64,000 bases of DNA from contig NZ_FQXO01000006.1 in assembly GCF_900129995.1 (NCBI RefSeq), forward strand, positions 1-64,000. The letters are read 5' to 3'. Both the position numbers and the translations under genes were made by a program. Under the pieces are notes generated by a model that saw only the letters and a program-made list of their open reading frames with translations, did not search any database and was not told the origin of the DNA. How positions within the stretch are numbered: position 1 is the first letter of the stretch; every line of letters begins with the position of its first letter. Origin of the DNA: Caloranaerobacter azorensis DSM 13643. GTDB taxonomy: Bacteria; Bacillota; Clostridia; Tissierellales; Thermohalobacteraceae. Below, in pieces: positions 9,096 through 16,508 of the stretch.

Positions 9096-10037
9096 ATGAA
9101 GAGAAAAATTGTTGTTGCTTTAGGAGGAAATGCTCTTGGGAAAACACCAAAAGAACAATTAGAATTAGTAAAAAATACAGCAAAACCTATAGTTGATTTA
9201 ATAGAAAGTGGAAATGAAGTTATTATTGCTCATGGTAATGGACCACAGGTTGGTATGATAAATTTAGCTATGGAAAACGCTTCCAAGATGGAAGGCAGTA
9301 CTACTCCAGAAATGCCTTTCCCAGAATGTGGAGCAATGAGTCAGGGATATATAGGATATCATCTTCAAAATGCAATAAGAGAGGAACTTTTAAATAGAGG
9401 ACTAAATATTCCGGTAGCTACAGTTATAACACAGGTTATTGTAGACAAGGACGACCCTGCATTTGATAATCCAACAAAGCCAATAGGTGCATTTTATACT
9501 GAAGAAGAGGCTAAAAAATTAGCAGAAGAAAAGGGATATATAATGAAAGAAGATGCAGGCAGAGGGTTCAGAAGAGTGGTGCCATCTCCAATTCCAGTAG
9601 ATGTTGCTGAAAAAGAAGTAGTTAAAACTCTAGTTGATAATGGGCATGTTGTAATAACAGTTGGAGGCGGTGGAATACCAGTTGTAAAAGAAGGAAATAG
9701 CCTAATTGGGGTTCCAGCAGTTATAGATAAAGACTTTGCGAGTGAAAAAATAGCAGAAATATTAGATGCTGATTATTTAATAATCCTTACAGCAGTAGAA
9801 AAGGTTGCAATAAACTTTGGTAAGGAAAACGAAGAATGGCTCGACAAGTTAACAGTTAAACAGGCTGAAAAATATATCGAAGAAGGCCATTTTGCACCGG
9901 GTTCAATGTTGCCAAAAGTACAGGCGGCAATAAAGTTTGCTAAATCTAAAGAAGGGAGAAAAGCTCTAATTACTTCTCTAGAAAAGGCTAATGAAGGAAT
10001 AGAAGGAAAAACTGGTACATTGATAATTAATGAGTAG
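9096..10037 (+). CDS. arcC: Carbamate kinase
   Basis: Transfers the phosphate of carbamoyl phosphate to ADP, the ATP-yielding step of arginine fermentation. The amino-acid-kinase fold is shown by VVALGGNALG at the N-terminus, AHGNGPQVG near residue 50, the carbamate-kinase-specific PECGAMSQGYIGY, GRGFRRVVPSP and VGGGGIPVV, and the late FAPGSMLPKVQAAI. At 313 residues it has standard length. AGAGGAGGAG precedes ATG 9096. The TrmB-like regulator follows 20 bases later. Confidence 0.97.
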   Translation: MKRKIVVALGGNALGKTPKEQLELVKNTAKPIVDLIESGNEVIIAHGNGPQVGMINLAMENASKMEGSTTPEMPFPECGAMSQGYIGYHLQNAIREELLNRGLNIPVATVITQVIVDKDDPAFDNPTKPIGAFYTEEEAKKLAEEKGYIMKEDAGRGFRRVVPSPIPVDVAEKEVVKTLVDNGHVVITVGGGGIPVVKEGNSLIGVPAVIDKDFASEKIAEILDADYLIILTAVEKVAINFGKENEEWLDKLTVKQAEKYIEEGHFAPGSMLPKVQAAIKFAKSKEGRKALITSLEKANEGIEGKTGTLIINE

Positions 10038-10057
10038 TGTAGAAGGGATTATATTAA

Positions 10058-10855
10058 ATGGATAAGGAAAAGATAATAGAGAAATTGATGGAGATAGGCA
10101 TAAATAAATATGAAGCCAAAGCCTATATAGCACTTTTAAATAAACCCGATATAACGGCTTATGAATTAAGCAAGTTATCTGGTGTTCCGCAGGCTAAAAT
10201 TTATGAAACTATGTCTAAACTTTTAGATAAAAATCTTGTAAATATTATTAGTGATAATCCTATCAAGTATGTAGCTGTAGATTTAGAGGGTTTTCTAGAT
10301 TCATATAAGAGAAAAGTTAATAGTACGGTGAAATATCTAAAAAATAGCTTAAAGAAAATGGATTCTAAAAATAAGATTTCGTATATGCTGCATTTAGAAG
10401 GAATAGAAAACATAAAAAATAAGATTAAAAGAGTTTTAGCTAAAACAAATGAATTTTTATACTTGGAAATATGGAATGTGGACTATGAGTATTTTAAAGA
10501 TGAATTAAAACTTCTAGAGCAAAGGGGTGTAGAGATAGTAACTGTACTTTATGGTAATGTTAGTGAAGAAATAGGTGAAATTTATTATCATGAAATGGAA
10601 GAAATGGAATCTTATGCGCTTAAACATGGCCGATGGTTTACATTAGTATCAGATGGGGAAGAATCTTTATTTGCCATGTTTAATGAGGATAAATCACAGG
10701 CTATATGGACAGCAAACAAGGCTTTTATGCTGATGGCAGAGTCGTTTATAGTTCATGATATTTACCTTGCAGAAATATATAAAGAATATAGAGAGGAATT
10801 AGATAAAAAGTTTGGACCTAATTTAAAAAGGATAAGACAAAAAATGCACATATAA
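10058..10855 (+). CDS. TrmB-family transcriptional regulator of the arc operon (predicted)
   Basis: A 265-residue regulator with an N-terminal TrmB winged helix-turn-helix (about residues 5-75). The recognition region reads SKLSGVPQAKIYETMSKLLDKNLV. A short coiled segment and a C-terminal effector-binding TrmB domain (about 105-250) follow, with Y-L-E-I-W-N and W-F-T-L-V-S-D-G patterns. TrmB proteins usually sense sugars, but this gene sits inside the arginine operon between arcC and arcD. A role as an arginine, ornithine or energy-state sensor controlling arc is therefore likely (inference). No ArgR or ArcR-type Crp gene is in the operon. No clear ribosome site is seen beyond AGAAGGGATT before ATG 10058. 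Confidence 0.85.
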   Translation: MDKEKIIEKLMEIGINKYEAKAYIALLNKPDITAYELSKLSGVPQAKIYETMSKLLDKNLVNIISDNPIKYVAVDLEGFLDSYKRKVNSTVKYLKNSLKKMDSKNKISYMLHLEGIENIKNKIKRVLAKTNEFLYLEIWNVDYEYFKDELKLLEQRGVEIVTVLYGNVSEEIGEIYYHEMEEMESYALKHGRWFTLVSDGEESLFAMFNEDKSQAIWTANKAFMLMAESFIVHDIYLAEIYKEYREELDKKFGPNLKRIRQKMHI

Positions 10856-10919
10856 TTCTGAATTTTAGATATTTTGAAAATATGCGCAAGAAAAATTTCA
10901 GAAACGAGGAGGAATACAA

Positions 10920-12338
10920 ATGAAAAAATTTAGAATGCCAACAGCATATACCATTTTATTTGCAATTATAATAGCTGTAGCAATATTAACATGGATTGTA
11001 CCAGCAGGACAGTATGATTATGTCAATCCTAATGCTGCAAAGAAAGAGCCGATTCCTGGCACTTATCATACTGTCGATAGAAATCCACAAGGCTTCAAAG
11101 AAGTAGTAATGGCTCCTATTGAAGGATTTTATGATGCAGTTGATGTAGCTTTATTTGTTATAGTAATAGGTGGATTTTTAGGAGTTGTTATGAAAACAGG
11201 TGCTGTAGATGCAGGAATAGCTAAAATAACAAGAGACTTAAAAGGTAAGGAAAAATGGATGATTCCAATTCTAATGATATTTTTTGGATTAGGTGGAACA
11301 AGTTATGGTATGGCAGAGGAAACTATAGCCTTCTATCCATTACTGCTCCCTGTATTTATAGCAGCAGGATACGATTCTGTAACGGCTATATCAGTTATAA
11401 TGTTGGGAGCAGGTGTAGGAGTACTTGGTTCTACTGTAAACCCATTTGCGACAGGAATAGCATCAGGATTTGCAGGAATTTCGTTAGGAGAAGGTATTGG
11501 GTTAAGATTATTAATATTAATAGTAGGTGAGTTGGCAACAATTTTATTTGTTATGAGATATGCAGAAAAAGTAAAAAAAGACCCGACAAAATCTATTGTA
11601 TATGATATGTGGGAAGATAATAAAAAGTATTTTTTATCAAAGAGTTCGGAAAACGAATTCCCAGAATTAACTGGCAAGAGAAAGTTTATATTAGGTTTAT
11701 TTGCTTTAAGCTTTATAATTATGGTATTTGGAGTTATTCCTTTTGAAGATATGGGAATTACGGCTATTCCGACTTTGGGATGGTGGTTTGGTGAATTAAC
11801 TGCACTATTTTTAGTATCCGCAATTATTATCGGATTAGTTGCTGGTATGGGTGAAAAAGAACTTGTATCTGCATTCGTAGAAGGTGCACGTGATTTATTA
11901 AGTGTTGCATTAATAATTGGGGTATCTCGCGGTATTACTGTTATAATGAATGCAGGAAATATTACAGATACTGTGCTTAATCTAGGAGAAAAGACTCTAT
12001 CACAAACAGGTTCTGTACCATTTGCTATTTTGACATATTTATTCTATATACCATTGTCCTTCTTAATTCCATCGACATCAGGGTTAGCAACATTATCAAT
12101 GCCTATTATGGCACCGTTGGGAGATTTTGCAGGAGTTGCAAGACATATAGTGATAACTGCTTACCAATCTGCATCTGGTATTGTTAATTTAATTACTCCT
12201 ACTAGTGCTGTTGTTATGGGTGGTTTAGCTATAGGTAGATTATCTTATGACAAATGGCTAAAATTCACATGGAAACTTTTGGTTATATTAATGATAATAA
12301 TTATTGCTGCATTAAGTTTAGGAGTAGTAATGAGTTAA
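10920..12338 (+). CDS. arcD: Arginine/ornithine antiporter-like YfcC-family permease
   Basis: A 472-residue polytopic membrane protein of the YfcC/C4-dicarboxylate anaerobic carrier superfamily. It starts with MPTAYTILFAIIIAVAILTW and carries about 12 hydrophobic helices. The two conserved re-entrant-like segments are GGTSYGMAEETIAFYPLLLP and IPSTSGLATLSMPIMAPLGD. ArcD proteins of many anaerobic Firmicutes belong to this family and exchange external arginine for ornithine. Being last gene of arcABC-TrmB makes that function probable, although the family also has members of unknown substrate. ACGAGGAGG precedes ATG 10920. A strong terminator ends the operon. Confidence 0.88.
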   Translation: MKKFRMPTAYTILFAIIIAVAILTWIVPAGQYDYVNPNAAKKEPIPGTYHTVDRNPQGFKEVVMAPIEGFYDAVDVALFVIVIGGFLGVVMKTGAVDAGIAKITRDLKGKEKWMIPILMIFFGLGGTSYGMAEETIAFYPLLLPVFIAAGYDSVTAISVIMLGAGVGVLGSTVNPFATGIASGFAGISLGEGIGLRLLILIVGELATILFVMRYAEKVKKDPTKSIVYDMWEDNKKYFLSKSSENEFPELTGKRKFILGLFALSFIIMVFGVIPFEDMGITAIPTLGWWFGELTALFLVSAIIIGLVAGMGEKELVSAFVEGARDLLSVALIIGVSRGITVIMNAGNITDTVLNLGEKTLSQTGSVPFAILTYLFYIPLSFLIPSTSGLATLSMPIMAPLGDFAGVARHIVITAYQSASGIVNLITPTSAVVMGGLAIGRLSYDKWLKFTWKLLVILMIIIIAALSLGVVMS

Positions 12339-12357
12339 TTTATATTTGAGTAATATG

Positions 12358-12393
12358 CCTTCTGGATAAAACGATCCAGAAGGTATTTTTTTC
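12358..12393 (+). terminator. Terminator of the arc operon
   Basis: Perfect 10-bp stem CCTTCTGGAT/ATCCAGAAGG with loop AAAACG, followed by TATTTTTTT. Confidence 0.93.
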
Positions 12394-12590
12394 GTAAAAC
12401 AATTGCAAACAATAAAATAATCAATACAAAGCTAATTTATCCAGTGATGAAAAATGTAGAAAAATGTCGGTAAAAAATAACATCAATGGTATTGAAGACC
12501 TTATTATATTTTATTATAATAATAACATATAATTAGACCTTTTGATTATGATTGTAAGTATTATGAGAGGTTTTCAATAGGAGGATTATT

Positions 12591-13073
12591 ATGTTGAAGA
12601 ACAATTTAAAAGCATTGTTATATCATTTTTTAATAATAATAATAAATTTTTGTTTAACAATACCTCTTTTCATCATAGCAAAGCATATTAAAGAAGTATA
12701 TTTTTTAATATTATTCGGTTTATTGGGGTTATTTTCTGTATTTTTATATATTTTTGCAGGTTCAAAGTTAAATATAGAAAATCATCCCAAATATGATTTT
12801 TTATCTGTATCTATTCTAGTTATTATAAATGTAGTATTAATGCTGACTATATATGTAGTTTCAGACGGTAAGGTACTTCTGGAAGATGAAAGATATGATT
12901 TTTATTGGGGGCCTATTGGCTTTTTTAATTATCCGTTCCAATTTTCGCTTTTACAGATATATTTGCCGTATTTGATTAAAAACCTATTAATTAGATTTTT
13001 AATAATGATATTGCTACCGTCTTTATTTATGTTTATTGGAATTAAGCTAAAAAGAAGGCGTAGTTTGGTTTAA
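12591..13073 (+). CDS. Four-helix membrane protein of unknown function
   Basis: Not recognised. The protein has 160 residues with four predicted membrane helices at about 10-30, 38-58, 75-95 and 128-150. A longer loop between helices 3 and 4 carries W-G-P-I-G-F-F-N-Y-P-F-Q-F, and the basic end KLKRRRSLV probably lies in the cytoplasm. AGGAGGATTATT precedes ATG 12591. It is monocistronic: an arc terminator is upstream and a strong terminator lies 18 bases after its stop. Base composition is even more AT-rich than its neighbours. Confidence 0.65.
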   Translation: MLKNNLKALLYHFLIIIINFCLTIPLFIIAKHIKEVYFLILFGLLGLFSVFLYIFAGSKLNIENHPKYDFLSVSILVIINVVLMLTIYVVSDGKVLLEDERYDFYWGPIGFFNYPFQFSLLQIYLPYLIKNLLIRFLIMILLPSLFMFIGIKLKRRRSLV

Positions 13074-13090
13074 TTTTTGTAATATAAATA

Positions 13091-13123
13091 AACCTCTCAT
13101 ATGTAAGCATATGAGAGGTTTTT
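13091..13123 (+). terminator. Terminator, first copy of a duplicated hairpin
   Basis: Stem AACCTCTCATATG/CATATGAGAGGTT with loop TAAG, then TTT. The whole unit is repeated base for base at 14189-14222. Confidence 0.88.
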
Positions 13124-13125
13124 GA

Positions 13126-13198
13126 GTGTGCTGGGCATGCGTAACAACTAGGTGGTGAAAGTTTACTTAGAGGGTTGACCGTGCCAACTACTAGCCAG
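13126..13198 (+). other. Group II intron-like 5' RNA fragment (copy A)
   Basis: The segment reads GTG-CTGGGCATGCG..AACTAGGTGGTGAAAGT....GTGCCAACTACTAGCCA. It resembles the 5' exon junction and domain I start of bacterial group II introns (G-x-C-C-x-G-G-C-A-T-G, then C-T-A-G-G-T-G-G-T-G-A-A-A-G-T). Only about 73 bases remain and there is no intron-encoded protein or domain V nearby. A diverged second copy lies on the opposite strand at 47570-47655. The two share GCATGC, AGGTG-TG-AA-TTTACT and ACTAGCCA. Assignment to group II introns is from memory of the motif and needs a covariance search. Confidence 0.4.
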
Positions 13199-13224
13199 AC
13201 GATAGAAGAAATTTCTTCTATCGT
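13199..13224. terminator. Bidirectional terminator between 12.6-kb gene and vanZ-like gene
   Basis: Perfect palindrome ACGATAGAAGAAA/TTTCTTCTATCGT, flanked by TTTTAAAAAAA on the right. On the minus strand it ends two bases after the stop of the VanZ-like gene. Confidence 0.75.
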
Positions 13225-13225
13225 T

Positions 13226-13843
13226 TTAAAAAAAGAGGGGATTAAGTTCTAAGAGATAATTAATTATTAAATTTATAACTTTAGGAGGTTTCTTAGTGCT
13301 ATGTTTATATATATCTGATACGTTTTTAAAAAATAAAATGAATATTTTATATCCTAGATAAACTCCAATAAAATTTGCTATAGCATCATTTATATTTATA
13401 TTTCTGAAAGTAAAACCTTGTACAAAAGTTAATAATGCTTGACAAGCTTCTATTCCTAAACCAGTAATTAATCCTATAATAAGGATTTTTTTTGTATTAA
13501 GTTTTTTTACTAAGCAAGGTAATAAGACCCCTAAAGGTATTGTCATTATTATATTTAATATAAAATCTATTTTATCTAGTTTATTAAATGGTATTAAATT
13601 TGTATTATTTTTCAAACTTTCAAATATAGTAAATTCTTCTTGTGTAATAGTTGCAATAGAACTATTAATATGTATTGGAAATATAGTATAATTTAATAAA
13701 TTTATAAAATATATGAAGAAAATTGTTAAGAAGAAATATTTTATATATTTTCTGTTTTTTATATACATTATGTCATAAATAATGTAAATAATAAATGGAA
13801 TTATTAAAATTAATACGGTATATAAATCAATATCAATTACCAT
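13226..13843 (-). CDS. VanZ-family membrane protein
   Basis: A 205-residue membrane protein read leftwards. It has the VanZ pattern: N-terminal helices, then N-L-I-P-F-N near residue 83, a helix with N-I-I-M-T-I-P-L-G-V-L-L-P near residue 97, and G-L-G-I-E-A-C-Q-A-L-L near residue 128. Next comes F-T-F-R-N-I-N-I-N-D-A-I-A-N-F-I-G-V-Y-L-G-Y, the family's D-x-x-x-N-x-x-G signature. VanZ gives low teicoplanin resistance in enterococci, but most genomic homologues have unknown roles. On the minus strand, GAGGTTTTTTTA precedes the start. There is no glycopeptide-resistance gene around, so a resistance role should not be assumed. Confidence 0.82.
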   Translation of the reverse strand: MVIDIDLYTVLILIIPFIIYIIYDIMYIKNRKYIKYFFLTIFFIYFINLLNYTIFPIHINSSIATITQEEFTIFESLKNNTNLIPFNKLDKIDFILNIIMTIPLGVLLPCLVKKLNTKKILIIGLITGLGIEACQALLTFVQGFTFRNININDAIANFIGVYLGYKIFILFFKNVSDIYKHSTKKPPKVINLIINYLLELNPLFF

Positions 13844-14036
13844 TAAAAAAACCTCCTCAAGTTATATGGTATTGTCAGAGATTTTAATATAATCCTTGAC
13901 TTAATTGATTAATTCTACTTAAAAAGTATATCAAATTTTTACCATTTATTAAAGTACGTACTTCAATTGTCATATAGTAGGTGTAATATAAACATAGAAG
14001 GGAGATAGCATAAATGGGAAAAGACTATTGCCTTAT

Positions 14037-14189
14037 ATGTGGCATTATCTTATAAATGAGTATTATTTTTCCATATGCGGATGTGGATTAGGAGAACCAT
14101 TAGAAGATTTTAAAGCTGCAAAGATAAGCAAAGACGAATTAGTAAGGAAAGGAATAGATCCAATTTTTATAGAAATAGCATTAATTTGA
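14037..14189 (+). CDS. Small hypothetical protein, possibly a decayed gene
   Basis: A 50-codon frame begins at ATG 14037 (MWHYLINEYYF) and continues to TGA 14187-14189, immediately before a terminator stem. It contains a C-G-C-G-L-G-E motif and an ordered helical end (D-E-L-V-R-K-G-I-D-P). The good ribosome site GAAGGGAGAT actually precedes a different ATG at 14014. That frame runs MGKDY and stops after 13 codons at 14053. Joining the two frames by a +1 or -2 shift near 14025-14035 gives one longer product, so this looks like a frameshifted remnant of a small gene. Function is unknown. Confidence 0.35.
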   Translation: MWHYLINEYYFSICGCGLGEPLEDFKAAKISKDELVRKGIDPIFIEIALI

Positions 14190-14222
14190 ACCTCTCATAT
14201 GTAAGCATATGAGAGGTTTTTT
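14189..14222 (+). terminator. Terminator, second copy of the duplicated hairpin
   Basis: Identical 30-base stem-loop to 13091-13123, here with a longer T-run (TTTTTT). Confidence 0.88.
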
Positions 14223-14265
14223 GATATAATATCAATTAGAGATTAACTAAATAGGGGAGATTAGG

Positions 14266-14823
14266 ATGAAAAAGAGATGCGGTTGGGTAAATGATGATCC
14301 AATATATATAAAATATCATGATGAAGAATGGGGAATACCTATCCATGACGATAAAAAGCTGTTTGAATTTTTAGTACTAGAAATATTTCAAGCAGGTCTT
14401 AGTTGGATTACAATACTCAAAAAAAGAGAGAATTTTAGGAAGGCGTTTGATAATTTTGACCCTGTAAAAATATCAAAATATGATGAAGATAAAATTAAAG
14501 AGCTAATGGAGAATAAGGGAATTATTAGGAATAGAAAGAAAATTGAAGCTGTGATTAATAATGCTAAGGCTTTTCTAGAGATTCAGCAAGAATTTGGAAG
14601 TTTTGATAAATATTTATGGCAGTTTGTTGATAATAGACCGATAGTGAATTCATGGGCAGATGATTCATTAGTGCCTTCTAAAACAAAATTGTCTGATAAG
14701 ATAAGCACGGACATGAAGAAAAGAGGTTTTATCTTTTTCGGTCCTACAATTTGTTATGCTTATATGCAAGCAGTGGGAATGGTAAATGACCATATTATAG
14801 GTTGTTTTAAATATAAGTCGTAA
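14266..14823 (+). CDS. tag: DNA-3-methyladenine glycosylase I
   Basis: Base-excision repair enzyme that removes 3-methyladenine from DNA. The 185 residues match the family throughout: KRCGWVNDDPIYIKYHDEEWG at the N-terminus, FEFLVLEIFQAGLSWITILK, and GPTICYAYMQAVGMVNDH at the end. The structural zinc site of the E. coli enzyme is conserved as Cys5, His18, His176 and Cys180. AGGGGAGATTAGG gives the ribosome site for ATG 14266. It stands alone between a terminator and a riboswitch-led operon. Confidence 0.96.
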   Translation: MKKRCGWVNDDPIYIKYHDEEWGIPIHDDKKLFEFLVLEIFQAGLSWITILKKRENFRKAFDNFDPVKISKYDEDKIKELMENKGIIRNRKKIEAVINNAKAFLEIQQEFGSFDKYLWQFVDNRPIVNSWADDSLVPSKTKLSDKISTDMKKRGFIFFGPTICYAYMQAVGMVNDHIIGCFKYKS

Positions 14824-14914
14824 TAAATTTATAAAAAGTTTAAAAATTTTTTATTTTTTAACATATTCATTGACAATTTTAAATTAGTTTAATAAAATGT
14901 GAGTGGAATGGAAT

Positions 14915-15092
14915 ACGGAGCTCTATGGTGCTTATGGGGAAGGCATAAGCTTAAAAGGGAAGTTCGGTGAAAGTCCGACGCGGTCCCGCCACTGTAACGG
15001 GGAACACAGTTACAAGAATGCCACTGTTTCTTTTGACAGAAATGGGAAGGCGGTAACTGTGTAATGACTCGAAGCCAGGAGACCTGCCATAG
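14915..15092 (+). ncRNA. Cobalamin (B12) riboswitch aptamer
   Basis: The consensus blocks appear in order. GGTGC is at about 14928, then AAGGGAAGTTCGGTGAAAGT, CCGACGCGGTCCCGCCACTG (the B12-box core) and GTAACGGGG, followed by the peripheral stem and finally AAGCCAGGAGACCTGCC ending near 15090. It leads into a terminator at 15189-15223 and then the transporter gene 15244. In this family ligand binding normally turns expression off, so the downstream genes should be expressed when B12 is scarce. Confidence 0.96.
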
Positions 15093-15188
15093 GGAACAAT
15101 ACCGTTTTTACCCACGAGGATGGGGAGGTATTATGAGTAGTATAGGCCGGTTTATGCTATTTTAGGGGCGGTTGTTTATTGCCATAAT

Positions 15189-15223
15189 ACACCTTATTCC
15201 CAAGTGGGAATAGGGTGTTTTTT
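15189..15223 (+). terminator. Riboswitch-controlled terminator
   Basis: Stem ACACCTTATTCCC/GGGAATAGGGTGT with loop AAGT, followed by TTTTTTC. It is the expression platform for the B12 aptamer. The upstream segment around 15120-15180 is available to form alternative pairings. Confidence 0.88.
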
Positions 15224-15243
15224 CATTTGAAAGGGGAGATAAA

Positions 15244-16479
15244 ATGAATTTAGATGTTGCAAAGTTTATAACTAATCCTTTTGTGTTAATGTTTGCTTCA
15301 GTATTTTTAGGGCAATTATTAGGCAGAATCAATTTTGGGAGATTTAAACTCGGCAGTTCTGGAGGATTGTTTACTGGGCTTATAATAGGATGGGTTATAT
15401 ACAAAAATTATGCACTGCCGTATAAAGGTTTGGAACAAATGCCGGCATATGCCAAAACAATATTAAAACAAGGAGTGATTTCAAGAGATTTTTTCTTGTT
15501 TACTCTTATATTGTTTGTAGCGGCCGTGGGGCTTTTGGCTTCAAAAGATTTGGACAAGGTATTGAAGAAATATGGGATTAAGTTTATAATTTTAGGAATT
15601 ATTATTACGTTTACAGGTGCATTTGTTACTTATATTATGACTCTGATAAGTAAAGGACAAAATCTATTTGCCATCTCTGGGGTCTATACAGGTGCTTTAA
15701 CAAGTTCTCCAGGGTTGGCTGCTGCGCTTGAATCTGTTTCTATTTATGGCAAGGAAGCAGAAAGTATGGTTGGATTTGGATATGCAATCGGCTATATACC
15801 AGGAGTTCTCATCGTTATTTTGGCTATGCAATTTATGCCATTAATCTTTGGAATAGATATAAACAAAGAAAAAGAGGAATTCTTTAAAGAAATGTATTCA
15901 TCTAAAGAGGATAATGTTAAATACGAAGAAGTACAATTCGATTTAATAGCATTTGTCTTTGTATGTCTATTTGGTATATTCATTGGGAAATTAAAAATAT
16001 ATTTAGGGCCTACAATAAACTATTTTAGTTTAGGTACGACAGGAGGAGTTCTAATATCGTCTCTATTGCTTGGATATATAGGCAGAATAGGTTTTTTAAA
16101 TTTTAGAATGAATAGTAAGGTATTGGGTGTAATACGTGAATTAGCACTTTCTTTTTTCCTAACTATAGTTGGGTTAAGATACGGATATTCTGCTTTAACA
16201 TCACTTACAGGATCAGGGCTGTATTTAGCATTAGTAGCATTAATTTGTGGTTTTTCTTCAATATTTGTAGGCTTTATTATAGGAAGATATGTATTCAAAA
16301 TAAATTGGATTGTTCTAGCAGGAGCTCTTTGTGGAGGGATGACGAGTACTCCGGGATTAGGAGCTGCTATAGATGCTACAGATTGTGATGATGTAGCTGC
16401 AGGATATGGAGCAACTTATCCATTTGCGCTTTTAGGCATGATTGTCTTTACTATCATGCTATATAAACTTCCAATATAA
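15244..16479 (+). CDS. AspT/YidE-like (Asp-Al_Ex) transporter under B12 control
   Basis: A 411-residue membrane protein with about 10-12 helices in two halves. Each half carries the conserved motif of the aspartate:alanine exchanger family, GALTSSPGLAAALE near residue 154 and GGMTSTPGLGAAIDATD near residue 365. It lacks the central TrkA-C domains that full AspT proteins have, making it a short variant. AAAGGGGAGATAAA precedes ATG 15244. It is first gene behind the cobalamin riboswitch and is followed by a CoA-transferase. Substrate is unproven. A carboxylate such as succinate, or an amino acid, would fit the neighbour (inference). Confidence 0.82.
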   Translation: MNLDVAKFITNPFVLMFASVFLGQLLGRINFGRFKLGSSGGLFTGLIIGWVIYKNYALPYKGLEQMPAYAKTILKQGVISRDFFLFTLILFVAAVGLLASKDLDKVLKKYGIKFIILGIIITFTGAFVTYIMTLISKGQNLFAISGVYTGALTSSPGLAAALESVSIYGKEAESMVGFGYAIGYIPGVLIVILAMQFMPLIFGIDINKEKEEFFKEMYSSKEDNVKYEEVQFDLIAFVFVCLFGIFIGKLKIYLGPTINYFSLGTTGGVLISSLLLGYIGRIGFLNFRMNSKVLGVIRELALSFFLTIVGLRYGYSALTSLTGSGLYLALVALICGFSSIFVGFIIGRYVFKINWIVLAGALCGGMTSTPGLGAAIDATDCDDVAAGYGATYPFALLGMIVFTIMLYKLPI

Positions 16480-16508
16480 TTTTAGGAATAAAGTAAGGAG
16501 GAGTGGCT

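Noticed and set aside
13226-13843. Glycopeptide (vancomycin/teicoplanin) resistance locus from the VanZ gene
   Set aside because: No vanA/vanH/vanX or regulators nearby; isolated VanZ proteins are common and mostly uncharacterised.
14014-14055. Short ORF with a good ribosome site (MGKDY...)
   Set aside because: Only 13 codons; reported instead as part of the frameshifted small gene.
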